A stretch of 64,000 bases of DNA, from contig NZ_CP069163.1 in NCBI RefSeq assembly GCF_018802765.1, positions 3,562,873 through 3,626,872 of the forward strand, written 5' to 3'. Origin of the DNA: Paludibacterium sp. B53371 (GTDB taxonomy: Bacteria > Pseudomonadota > Gammaproteobacteria > Burkholderiales > Chromobacteriaceae). The translations under genes and the position numbers were made by a program. The notes under the pieces were generated by a model. It ran no database searches. It saw only the letters and a program-made list of their open reading frames with translations, and was not told the origin of the DNA. Positions 18,288-26,131 of this stretch are shown one piece after another (positions within the stretch are counted from its first letter, which is position 1; every line of letters starts with the position of its first letter).

Positions 18288-18319
18288 TTGACAAATATCA
18301 ATGGTTTTATTGTATTCAA
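18288..18319 (+). promoter_or_regulatory. lhpA promoter with overlapping GntR-type operator
   Basis: TTGACA (18288-18293), 17-bp spacer, TGTATT (18311-18316) forms a sigma-70 promoter 52 bp before the epimerase start. TTGTATTCAA (18310-18319) is one mismatch from the operator core found upstream of lhpC and covers the -10, so binding would block transcription. Confidence 0.6.
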
Positions 18320-18367
18320 AAATGCGCAGTTCTAGAGTGAAAGCATTCAGGGTAAGGAGAAGGCCAG

Positions 18368-19369
18368 ATGGCAGTCAGCGAATTTGAATGCATTGACGGA
18401 CACACTTGCGGCAATCCGGTGCGACTGGTGACCCGGGGCGCACCGGCGTTGAATGGCCGGACCCAGGCCGAGCGCCGGCTGGATTTTCTGGCGCGCTATG
18501 ACTGGATCCGTACTGGTCTGATGTATGAGCCGCGCGGGCATGCCCAAATGTCCGGGGCATTTCTCTATCCGCCAACCCGCGACGATTGCGATGTGGCGGT
18601 GCTGTACATCGAGACCAGCGGTTGTCTGCCAATGTGTGGCCACGGCACCATCGGTGTGGTGACCATGGCCATCGAACATCAACTGGTACAGCCGAAAACC
18701 CCCGGGGTGCTGAATCTCGACACGCCGGCCGGCAAGGTGGTGGCCAGCTACCGGCAGGAAGGCGGCAAGGTCAAGTCGGTCAAGCTGAGCAATGTGCCCT
18801 CCTTCCTGCTGCTGCGCGATGTCGAGGTCGAAGTGCAGGCCCTGGGCCGACTCAAGGTGGATATCGCCTATGGCGGCAACTTCTATCCGATTGTCGAGAC
18901 GCAGGCCAACTATCGCGACATGGCCGATTACACCCCGGCCCAACTGGTCAGCATGGGCAACGAGCTGCGTGACTTCATCAATGCCCACTACGACATCGTG
19001 CATCCGCTGGACCCCAATATTCGCGGCGTTCGCCATGTGCAGTGGACCGGCGCGCCGAAAACGCCCGGCTCGCATGCCGCCAACGCGGTGCTCTATGGCG
19101 CCGCCGCGCTGGATCGCTCCCCCTGTGGTACCGGCACCTCGGCCCGTCTGGCGCAGCGCTATGGGCGCGGTTTGATGAAAAAGGGCGATGTGCTGGTGCA
19201 TGAGAGTCTGATCGGCAGCCAGTTCACTGGCACCATCGAGGAAGAAACCGAGGTTGCCGGCCTGCCGGCCATCGTGCCCGGCATTGCCGGCTGGGCCATC
19301 GTCACCGGCTATAACCGCATCCTGCTGGACGATGCCGATCCCTATGTACACGGCTTCGTGGTGGGCTGA
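18368..19369 (+). CDS. lhpA: 4-hydroxyproline 2-epimerase (proline racemase family)
   Basis: 333 residues. Both catalytic cysteines are present: C90 in LPMCGHGTIG and C253 in DRSPCGTGTSA. Two cysteines indicate a racemase/epimerase and exclude the 3-hydroxyproline dehydratase subgroup, which replaces one with Thr. The enzyme converts trans-4-hydroxy-L-proline to cis-4-hydroxy-D-proline in the cytoplasm. It starts the plus-strand arm; the dehydrogenase ATG follows its stop without a spacer. Proline racemase is a possible alternative, but the deaminase and dehydrogenase neighbours favour hydroxyproline. Confidence 0.9.
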   Translation: MAVSEFECIDGHTCGNPVRLVTRGAPALNGRTQAERRLDFLARYDWIRTGLMYEPRGHAQMSGAFLYPPTRDDCDVAVLYIETSGCLPMCGHGTIGVVTMAIEHQLVQPKTPGVLNLDTPAGKVVASYRQEGGKVKSVKLSNVPSFLLLRDVEVEVQALGRLKVDIAYGGNFYPIVETQANYRDMADYTPAQLVSMGNELRDFINAHYDIVHPLDPNIRGVRHVQWTGAPKTPGSHAANAVLYGAAALDRSPCGTGTSARLAQRYGRGLMKKGDVLVHESLIGSQFTGTIEEETEVAGLPAIVPGIAGWAIVTGYNRILLDDADPYVHGFVVG

Positions 19370-20638
19370 ATGAACGCTCGCAGCGCTATCGGGCTCAAGC
19401 CCTCGGTCATCGTGGTCGGTGCCGGTATTGTCGGTATCGCCTGTGCCCTGCAACTGCGTCTGGCCGGCTGTGCCGTCACCCTGATCGACCGCGGCGAGCC
19501 GGCGCGCGAGACCAGCTTCGGCAATGCCGGGGCACTGGCGGTCAGCGATGTCATCCCCCTGGCCGAGCCCGGCGTGCTGGCCAAGGTGCCGCGCTGGCTG
19601 CTTGATCCGCTTGGCCCGCTGGCGGTGCGCTGGCGCTATCTGCCGAGCCTGGCGCCCTGGCTGCTGCGTTTTGTGGCCGCCAGTCGCCCCGCCCGGGTGG
19701 CGACCCTGACCACTGCGCTGTCTGCGCTGCTGGAACGTGTCAACGATGACTATGCCGCACTGGTCGACGCCGCTGGCATCGGTCATCTGTGGCGCCGCCA
19801 CGGTGCGCTGACACTCTATCGCAGCGAAGCCGAATTCCGTGCGGCCGAACCGGCCTGGCAAAGCAAGCAGCGGCATGGCGTGCAGTGGCGCAAGCTCAGC
19901 GGACCGGCGCTGGCGGCGCTGGCGCCACCGCTGGACCCGCGCTGGCAAGTGGCGGTCGAAGTGCCGGCCTGGTCGCATGTCGACGATCCCTATCTGTTCA
20001 GCCTGGGGTTGTTCGATGCCTTTGTGCGCGCCGGCGGACAATTCATCCAGGACGAGGTTCTGGCCACGACCGGAGACGGACAGGTGGTCCGCGGCGTTGA
20101 CACCAGAGCGCAGGGTGTCCTGGCGGCCGATGCCGTGCTCATCGCCTGTGGTATCTGGAGTGATCGCTTCTTTCGCCAGCATCGCTATCGCGTGCCGCTG
20201 GAGAGCGAGCGCGGCTACCACGTCACCCTGCCACATGCCGGGGTGGCACTGCACCATTTCCTGCAATGCGCCAGCGAGAGTTTTGTCATCCTGCCGATGG
20301 CCAATGGCGGGCTGCGTCTGGCCGGCACCGTTGAACTGGCGCACCGGGATGCGCCGCCAGACTGGCGTCGCGCCCATCTGCTGGTTGACAAGGCGCGGCA
20401 GATCCTCGGCGACTTCGAGACCCGTGACATGAGCGTGTGGATGGGCAATCGCCCCTCCTTGCCGGACACCGTGCCGCTGATCGGCCCGGCGCCGGATCGG
20501 CCCGGACTGTACTTTGCCACCGGTCACGGCCATCTCGGCTTGACCCTGGCCGCGACCACCGGCGCCCTGCTGACCGAACAAATCTGCCAGCGTCCGGCCA
20601 CGCTGGATCTGACCCCTTACCGACTAGGCCGTTTCTGA
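19370..20638 (+). CDS. lhpB: D-hydroxyproline dehydrogenase (FAD, DadA-like)
   Basis: 422 residues of the D-amino-acid dehydrogenase (DAO) family. The FAD dinucleotide motif is VIVVGAGIVGIACALQL near the N-terminus. The C-terminal GLYFATGHGHLGLTLAATTG is the second FAD-contact region. It oxidises cis-4-hydroxy-D-proline to Delta1-pyrroline-4-hydroxy-2-carboxylate and passes electrons to the respiratory chain, probably from the inner membrane face. It is translationally coupled to the epimerase. It is a single-subunit type, unlike the multi-subunit HcnABC-like versions. Confidence 0.87.
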   Translation: MNARSAIGLKPSVIVVGAGIVGIACALQLRLAGCAVTLIDRGEPARETSFGNAGALAVSDVIPLAEPGVLAKVPRWLLDPLGPLAVRWRYLPSLAPWLLRFVAASRPARVATLTTALSALLERVNDDYAALVDAAGIGHLWRRHGALTLYRSEAEFRAAEPAWQSKQRHGVQWRKLSGPALAALAPPLDPRWQVAVEVPAWSHVDDPYLFSLGLFDAFVRAGGQFIQDEVLATTGDGQVVRGVDTRAQGVLAADAVLIACGIWSDRFFRQHRYRVPLESERGYHVTLPHAGVALHHFLQCASESFVILPMANGGLRLAGTVELAHRDAPPDWRRAHLLVDKARQILGDFETRDMSVWMGNRPSLPDTVPLIGPAPDRPGLYFATGHGHLGLTLAATTGALLTEQICQRPATLDLTPYRLGRF

Positions 20639-20683
20639 GCGCAGTAGCACAACCACGGTGATACACCAGGAGGAGCATCGCAG

Positions 20684-21811
20684 ATGAAGCAGAAAACATG
20701 GGCTGCATGGTTGGCCGGCGGTTCGCTGGCCTTGTCGCTGCCGGTTTACGCCGACACCACGGTGAAGATCGGTTTTGCCTCGCCGCTGTCCGGGCCGCAG
20801 GCACACTATGGCAAGGACAACGAGAATGCCATCAAGATGGCCGTCGACGATCTCAATGCCAAACCGATGACGGTCGGCGGGCAGAAAATCCACTTCGAGC
20901 TGGTATCGGAAGATGATCAGGCCGACCCGCGCATCGGTACCCAGGTCGCCCAGCGTCTGGTCGATGCCGGTGTGAAGGCGGTCATCGGCCACTTCAACTC
21001 CGGCGTATCCATCCCGGCATCGCGTTTGTATGCCGAAGCCGGTATCCCGCAATTGTCGGTATCGACCAACCCCGCCTATACCAAGTCCGGCTACAAGACC
21101 ACCTTCCGGCTGGTCGGCAGCGACAGCCAGATCGGTGGCGCGCTGGGCCGCTATGCCGTGCAGCAGCTCAAGGCCAAACGCATCGCGGTCATCGATGATC
21201 GCACCGCCTATGGCCAGGGCATTGCCGATGAATTCGTCAAAGCCTTGCAGGGCATGGGCAAGCAACCGATCGCCCGGCAATACACCACCGACAAGTCGAC
21301 CGACTTCGCCGCCATCCTGACCGCGCTCAAGGCACAGCGTCCGGATGTGATCTTCTATGGCGGGGCCGATGCCCAGGCCGCACCGATGGCGCGCCAGCTG
21401 AAACAACTGGGGATCAATGCCCGTCTGATGGGCGGAGACATGCTCAACACCCCGACCTTCATCCAGCTGGCAGGGGCCGATGCCAATGGCCACTATTCGG
21501 CGGTAGCGGGGGGCTTGCTGGAAGCACGTCCGGCCGGCAAGGCCTGGGTGGCGCGCTACAAGGCGCGCTTCAATCAGGATGTCGTCTTGCTCGGACCGCA
21601 GTTCTACGATGGCATGATGCTGGTGGCCGATGCCATGAAGCGGGCCAACTCGACCGAGCCGGCCAAATTCCTGCCGATGATTGCCAACAGCCGTTACAAG
21701 GGGGTGACCGCCGACTTCAGCTTTGACGCCAGCGGCAATCTGCAAAACGCCCCGGTGACGCTGTCACGGGTCGAGGGCGATCACTGGAGCGTGGTCAGCG
21801 TGGTGCACTGA
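20684..21811 (+). CDS. Periplasmic branched-chain-type amino-acid binding protein (LivK family)
   Basis: 375 residues with a signal peptide ending near LPVYA-DTT. The Peripla_BP_6 fold follows: KIGFASPLSGPQAHYGKDNENAIKMAVDDLN, then GHFNSGVSIPASRLYAEAGIPQLSVS. Such proteins feed Liv-type ABC importers. It lies 45 bp after lhpB behind an AGGAGG-like site in the same operon, so hydroxyproline or proline is a reasonable ligand guess. No Liv permease or ATPase is in the window, so it must share them. Confidence 0.83.
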   Translation: MKQKTWAAWLAGGSLALSLPVYADTTVKIGFASPLSGPQAHYGKDNENAIKMAVDDLNAKPMTVGGQKIHFELVSEDDQADPRIGTQVAQRLVDAGVKAVIGHFNSGVSIPASRLYAEAGIPQLSVSTNPAYTKSGYKTTFRLVGSDSQIGGALGRYAVQQLKAKRIAVIDDRTAYGQGIADEFVKALQGMGKQPIARQYTTDKSTDFAAILTALKAQRPDVIFYGGADAQAAPMARQLKQLGINARLMGGDMLNTPTFIQLAGADANGHYSAVAGGLLEARPAGKAWVARYKARFNQDVVLLGPQFYDGMMLVADAMKRANSTEPAKFLPMIANSRYKGVTADFSFDASGNLQNAPVTLSRVEGDHWSVVSVVH

Positions 21812-21823
21812 TCCACGGGGTCC

Positions 21824-22693
21824 CTAGTGCGGCCACCACCAGCTGGTATCGGTTGGCGGTGTACCGGCAGGGAGTTGCGGGTTGGTCAGCAGAATGACCC
21901 GGCGATGCTCGCGTCGCAGGCGGGCGATTTCCTGCTGATGGTACTGCTGGAACAGGGCCTTCAGGCTGCCATCGGCCAGCGCGGCGTTGAGCCCGCGACC
22001 AATGCGCTCGGCCAGCGCGGCATTGCTCTGGTTGACCCAGAAATACACTGGCAAGGGAAAAAACAGTGCCAATCCGGGCTCGGCGACCAGCCCGGGATAC
22101 TTGGCCCGGAACATCTCCAGTTCCGGGCCAATCTCATTCAGCCCGCGCGGCAGGGCATCGAAGCGCCCGGCGGCCAGCATGGCAAACAACTCCTCATAAC
22201 CCACCGTGGGCGTCACGCGGAAACCATTGGCGATCAGAATCGGGTAATCGGCCCATTGGCTGTTGAAGCCCAGCAGGATCTGCTGCCTGAGCTGGCGATC
22301 AGACAGCCGGGCAAAGCGCGTCTGTTCTTCCGCGCGCACCATCAGGATGCGGTAACCCAGCATGCCGCGCAGGATATCGAAGCGCACCGGGCGCAGGATT
22401 TTCTCACGCACCGGGGAGCAGGGAATGGCCACCACATCCAGTTGCGCACGTTCCAGCAGGGTGATGGCCCGCGACTGACTGACCGGGGGGCCTTCATAGG
22501 GCTGCAGCCGGTACGGGCCGTCTGTGGCGCGGGTATGCGACAACGCCAGATCCAGCACGCGCCAGCGATATTCATTGATCGGGCTGACGGGGCCATAGCG
22601 CACGACCAGCGTGCTTTGTGCGGCCAGCGGCAGACAGCTTGCTGCCATCCAGCATGCAATAACGATGCGTCCGAGCCAGTGTCTGGCAGTCAT
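21824..22693 (-). CDS. Orphan periplasmic solute-binding-like protein
   Basis: 289 residues from ATG 22693, with a signal peptide ending at PLAAQ. The remainder has the two-lobe pattern of SBP_bac_3-like proteins (RYGPVSPINEYRWRVLDLAL, then DVVAIPCSPVREK, then GLALFFPLPVYFWVNQSN). Similarity to classical amino-acid binders is weak and no transporter genes adjoin it. Such proteins can act as periplasmic sensors. The end faces the plus-strand binding protein with a 12-bp gap. An upstream ATG-like reading would add an unlikely 46-residue extension. Confidence 0.6.
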   Translation of the reverse strand: MTARHWLGRIVIACWMAASCLPLAAQSTLVVRYGPVSPINEYRWRVLDLALSHTRATDGPYRLQPYEGPPVSQSRAITLLERAQLDVVAIPCSPVREKILRPVRFDILRGMLGYRILMVRAEEQTRFARLSDRQLRQQILLGFNSQWADYPILIANGFRVTPTVGYEELFAMLAAGRFDALPRGLNEIGPELEMFRAKYPGLVAEPGLALFFPLPVYFWVNQSNAALAERIGRGLNAALADGSLKALFQQYHQQEIARLRREHRRVILLTNPQLPAGTPPTDTSWWWPH

Positions 22694-22802
22694 GACCGGG
22701 GTGGCCTTGTGCAGTGATGCTTTGATGGATACTTGCAGCCTACATGATGTGTATTGCAAAAAGGAAACAGTGCGGCCTTTGTGGCATGCGGCTGTGGTGC
22801 AC

Positions 22803-22832
22803 TTGACCCGCTTAATGACAAAAAAATACAAT
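22803..22832 (+). promoter_or_regulatory. Sigma-70 promoter for mgtC with long leader
   Basis: TTGACC, an 18-bp spacer and TACAAT. The predicted start is near 22839, giving an untranslated leader of about 260 bases before mgtC. In the leader a GC-rich hairpin (CCGCCC/GGCGGG at 23043-23054) lies close to the ribosome site. I see no known riboswitch class in it. Confidence 0.5.
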
Positions 22833-23099
22833 GCGATACCGTTTTAATTCTTGGGGTTATACCTTGGACAGTCAGAGTTGTCAGTCAAACCGGCTTTCCC
22901 GTTAATCCTGGCCTGACCGCTGCCCTCTCTTGCGCCGCCGTCTTGTCCAGGCAGGCGGTGCGTATCCTGATCGTCGATCCGTACCTGAAAACACGTGTTT
23001 GAGCACCCGAGCCGAGCCCGGTGCGCAGTGTCTTGTGCTGCGTCCGCCCGGCGGGCGACCTGCTGCCATGGCCCGAATCTGCCAGATAAGGAGCATGCC

Positions 23100-23816
23100 A
23101 TGAGCTTGATGCCGCATTTCGGTGAAGCCGAATTCTGCAAATCCCTGATCAGCCTGATCACCGCCTTCGTCATGGGGACGGCCATCGGCTATGAACGACA
23201 ATTCCGCCAGCGGACCGCCGGACTGCGCACCAATACACTGGTGGCCGTCAGCGCTGCCGCCTTTGTCGATATGGCAGTGCGCATGGATGGTGCCGCCAGT
23301 GCCATGCGGGTCGCCGCCTATGTGGTCTCCGGGGTCGGTTTCCTCGGCGCCGGCACCATCATGAAAGAGGGCCTCAATGTACGCGGGCTGAATACCGCCG
23401 CCACGCTGTGGGGCTCGGCGGCGGCCGGGGCCTGCGCCGGTGCCGGTCTGCTGGACTCCGCCTTGCTGACCACCCTGTTCGTACTGGCCTCCAACACCCT
23501 GCTGCGTCCGGTCGTCAATTCGATCAACCGCCAGCCGATTGACGACCAGACCAGTGAAGTCACCTATCAGCTGTGCGTCATCTGCGACCGCGAAGAGCAG
23601 AAGCAGACCCTGACGCTGATCGACGATTTGCTGGAGGCCGCCCACTACCCCCTGGGCGACATGGATGTCGAGCCCTTTGGCGACGAGGAGGTCGAGCTGA
23701 CCGCCACCCTGTTGTCGACCTCGGTCAAATCAGAAGAGCTGGACCGCATTGCCGATGTACTCAAGCAACTGCCACATATCAAGCAGGCCTTCTGGAACCC
23801 CAGCACCACCGAGTAA
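23100..23816 (+). CDS. MgtC/SapB-family inner-membrane protein
   Basis: 238 residues. The MgtC core occupies about 15-145: LISLITAFVMGTAIGYERQFRQRTAGLRTNTLVAV is the signature, followed by VSGVGFLGAGTIMKEG and LNTAATLW. About four membrane segments precede a soluble C-terminal domain of about 80 residues. MgtC proteins help cells survive low Mg2+ and, in pathogens, intracellular growth, partly by restraining the F-ATPase. ATG 23100 follows an AAGGAG site. No mgtB is adjacent. A promoter 260 bp upstream suggests leader-based control. Confidence 0.85.
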   Translation: MSLMPHFGEAEFCKSLISLITAFVMGTAIGYERQFRQRTAGLRTNTLVAVSAAAFVDMAVRMDGAASAMRVAAYVVSGVGFLGAGTIMKEGLNVRGLNTAATLWGSAAAGACAGAGLLDSALLTTLFVLASNTLLRPVVNSINRQPIDDQTSEVTYQLCVICDREEQKQTLTLIDDLLEAAHYPLGDMDVEPFGDEEVELTATLLSTSVKSEELDRIADVLKQLPHIKQAFWNPSTTE

Positions 23817-24026
23817 GACAGCTTGTCGCTGATTCGGGACAGGGAAAGCGCTGGAAAATCAGTGGTTTGCGTTTTAAGTGCGACCAGCTGTCGCTCTCAG
23901 GAGACAAAACGGCGACCTGTGTCGGTGGGGGGGATGGCTAACTGACTGATTAAAAAGGATTCGTTCGGGCTGGCACGCCGTTTGCAATCAGGGTCGTGCA
24001 TTGTTAACAAACCGAAAGGTAACCCG

Positions 24027-24206
24027 ATGAAAAAAATCCTGATGGCCTTTGCCCTGATCGCTTCACTGCTGGCCTGCTTCAGCTGGGCAGCACAAAGTAC
24101 CCCGGCAAACCAGGCCGGCTCGGCCTCCCAGCCGCATGCTGAAGCCAGCGCCGCCATGCCATCGGCCGACGCACCCGCTCAGGGTGACAGCAGCGTGAAG
24201 CCATAA
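24027..24206 (+). CDS. Small secreted or lipoprotein-like peptide, 59 residues, unknown function
   Basis: It starts MKKILMAFALIASLLACFSWAA, a clear export signal. LLAC could be a weak lipobox, otherwise cleavage after SWAA is likely. The mature part is short, Ala/Ser/Pro-rich and lacks a recognisable domain. GAAAGG lies 9 bp before the ATG. It is a monocistron, followed by a terminator at 24250. I do not recognise the family. Its isolation behind its own ribosome site and terminator argues that it is a real gene. Confidence 0.6.
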   Translation: MKKILMAFALIASLLACFSWAAQSTPANQAGSASQPHAEASAAMPSADAPAQGDSSVKP

Positions 24207-24249
24207 TCGCCATGGCTTGAACACGCATCGAACTTGGGAGCATCAAGCG

Positions 24250-24277
24250 GGGCAGCCAGATGGCTGCCCTTTCCCTT
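24250..24277 (+). terminator. Terminator of the small secreted gene
   Basis: GGGCAGCCA-GA-TGGCTGCCC forms a perfect 9-bp stem followed by TTTCCCTT, 43 bp after the stop codon. Confidence 0.75.
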
Positions 24278-24362
24278 GAGTGGGGCGGCTGGCGCGTCAC
24301 AACGGGGACATCATCCGTGCCGTGGTTGGCGTTTTCGCCCTGCGGTGCAGAGGGTTTTCCAC

Positions 24363-24403
24363 AGTCAAAAGGGGCCGCCTGATGGCTGCCCCTTTTGACT
24401 TTC
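24363..24403. terminator. Second, bidirectional-type terminator ahead of the pntB end
   Basis: A 13-bp perfect inverted repeat (arms 24363-24375 and 24388-24400) begins AGTCAAAAGGGGC and closes GCCCCTTTTGACT. It lies 19 bp beyond the pntB stop on the minus strand. The right arm repeats the GATGGCTGCCC string of the terminator at 24250. Confidence 0.7.
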
Positions 24404-24421
24404 AGAAAAAACGGTAAAAGC

Positions 24422-25795
24422 TTAGTGCTCTGCCGCCTTGACCAGGTCTTCGACCACCTTCTTGGCATCGCCGAATACCATCATGCTCTTGTCCATATAG
24501 AACAGATCATTGTCCAGACCAGCGTAACCCGTGCTCATCGAACGCTTGACGATGATCACCGTGCGCGCCTTGTAGGCTTCCAGAATCGGCATGCCGTAGA
24601 TCGAGCTCGACTTGTCCTTCTGGGCCGCCGGGTTGACCACGTCGTTGGCGCCGATCACCAGGACCACGTCGGTATTGGAGAAGTCGGAGTTGATCTCTTC
24701 CATTTCCAGTACCTGCTCGTAGGGCACGTCGGCCTCTGCCAGCAGCACGTTCATGTGCCCCGGCATGCGGCCGGCGACCGGGTGAATGGCGTAACGGACA
24801 TTCACGCCCTTCTCGGTCAGCATGGTGGCAAACTCCTGCAGCGCATGCTGGGCACGCGATACCGCCAGACCATAGCCAGGCACGATGATCACCGAGTCGG
24901 CATTGGCCATCAGGAAGGCCGCATCTTCGGCCGAGCCCGAACGATAATTCTTCGGGCCGGACGGGCCGGCCGAGCCACCGCCGGCTTCCGCACCAAAGCC
25001 GCCCAGCAGTACCGAGACGATCGAGCGGTTCATCGCCTTGCACATGATGTAGGACAGAATGGCACCGCTGGCGCCGACGCAGGCGCCACCGATGATCAGT
25101 ACCGGGTTATTGAGGGTGAAGCCGATACCGGCCGCTGCCCAGCCCGAGTAGGAGTTCAGCATCGAGACCACCACCGGCATGTCGGCGCCGCCGATCGGGA
25201 TGATCAGGGTCACGCCCAGCACCAGGGCAACCGCCACCATGGCCAGGAAGGCGGCATGGCTGTCACTGACAAAATAGGCGACGCCGAAGCCGACCATCAC
25301 GATGGCCATCAGCAGGTTCAGCAGGTGCTGACCGTTGAACACCACCGACTTGGCGCCGAACTTGCCCGACAGCTTGCCGTAGGCGATCACCGAGGCCGTG
25401 AAGGTAATGGCACCGATGAAGGCACCGATGAACAGCTCGACCTTCTGGTCGGCACTGTGGGTCAGGCCGCTGTGGAACACCGAGGCCACGGCAATCAGCA
25501 CCGCCGACAGACCGACCAGCGAGTGCATGGCGGCGACCAGTTCCGGCATGCCGGTCATTTCCACCGTGCGCGCCTTCCAGGCACCGATGGCGGCACCGGC
25601 GGCCATGGCCACGGCGATCAGGCCGAGGACCGGCTTGTCCATGATCAGGAAGGTGGTGCCGATGGCAATCACCATGCCGATAACGCCGAACAGATTACCG
25701 CGTCGCGCCGTCACCGGCGAAGACAGTCCCTTCAGTGCCAGCACAAACAGCACGGCGGCGATCAGGTACAACATCGCAGAGAGGTTTTGCATCAT
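24422..25795 (-). CDS. pntB: NAD(P) transhydrogenase subunit beta
   Basis: 457 residues. About eight membrane helices come first (about 1-260), then the NADP(H)-binding domain III with GYGLAVSRAQHALQEF, VRYAIHPVAGRMPGHMNVLLAEA and KRSMSTGYAGLDN. It couples proton flow across the inner membrane to hydride transfer from NADH to NADP+, a main NADPH source. It is the last gene of the pntAA-pntAB-pntB operon, 6 bp after pntAB. Confidence 0.96.
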   Translation of the reverse strand: MMQNLSAMLYLIAAVLFVLALKGLSSPVTARRGNLFGVIGMVIAIGTTFLIMDKPVLGLIAVAMAAGAAIGAWKARTVEMTGMPELVAAMHSLVGLSAVLIAVASVFHSGLTHSADQKVELFIGAFIGAITFTASVIAYGKLSGKFGAKSVVFNGQHLLNLLMAIVMVGFGVAYFVSDSHAAFLAMVAVALVLGVTLIIPIGGADMPVVVSMLNSYSGWAAAGIGFTLNNPVLIIGGACVGASGAILSYIMCKAMNRSIVSVLLGGFGAEAGGGSAGPSGPKNYRSGSAEDAAFLMANADSVIIVPGYGLAVSRAQHALQEFATMLTEKGVNVRYAIHPVAGRMPGHMNVLLAEADVPYEQVLEMEEINSDFSNTDVVLVIGANDVVNPAAQKDKSSSIYGMPILEAYKARTVIIVKRSMSTGYAGLDNDLFYMDKSMMVFGDAKKVVEDLVKAAEH

Positions 25796-25801
25796 CGTTC
25801 C

Positions 25802-26095
25802 TTAGCGTTTCTTCTTGAACATTTCGAGCATGCGCTGGGTCACCATGAAGCCGCCGAAAATGTTGATACTGGCCAGAAAAATCCCGACGGCGCCGAGCAC
25901 CGAGGTCAGCGTGATCGACTGACCGTTGATGTCGACCACCTGCAGCAGCGCACCGACGATGATCAGGCCGGAAATGGCATTGGTCACCGCCATCAGCGGG
26001 GTATGCAGGGCCGGGGTGACGTTCCAGACCACGTGGTAGCCCACGAAGACCGCCAGAACGAAAATGGTGAAACTGGTGATGAACGGATCAACCAT
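25802..26095 (-). CDS. pntAB: NAD(P) transhydrogenase subunit alpha, membrane part
   Basis: 97 residues with three hydrophobic helices ([55 protein letters not shown]). This corresponds to the C-terminal membrane end of E. coli PntA, here a separate polypeptide as in Rhodospirillum-type enzymes. It lies between the soluble alpha-1 and beta genes in the same operon. Confidence 0.95.
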   Translation of the reverse strand: MVDPFITSFTIFVLAVFVGYHVVWNVTPALHTPLMAVTNAISGLIIVGALLQVVDINGQSITLTSVLGAVGIFLASINIFGGFMVTQRMLEMFKKKR

Positions 26096-26131
26096 AGTGT
26101 GTAACTCCTGTTCCTTTGAATGCCGGGGCCA

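Noticed and set aside
18347..20581. 744-codon minus-strand reading across lhpA and lhpB
   Set aside because: Both plus-strand genes carry complete catalytic motifs; the antisense frame has none and spans two genes.
22754..23002. Short reading in the mgtC leader
   Set aside because: It starts upstream of the likely transcript start and has no ribosome site; treated as leader.
22839..23099. M-box (ykoK) Mg2+ riboswitch before mgtC
   Set aside because: I cannot find the conserved blocks of that class in the leader.
24395..26104. 569-codon plus-strand reading opposite pntB/pntAB
   Set aside because: His/Gln/Gly-rich shadow of well-conserved transhydrogenase genes.
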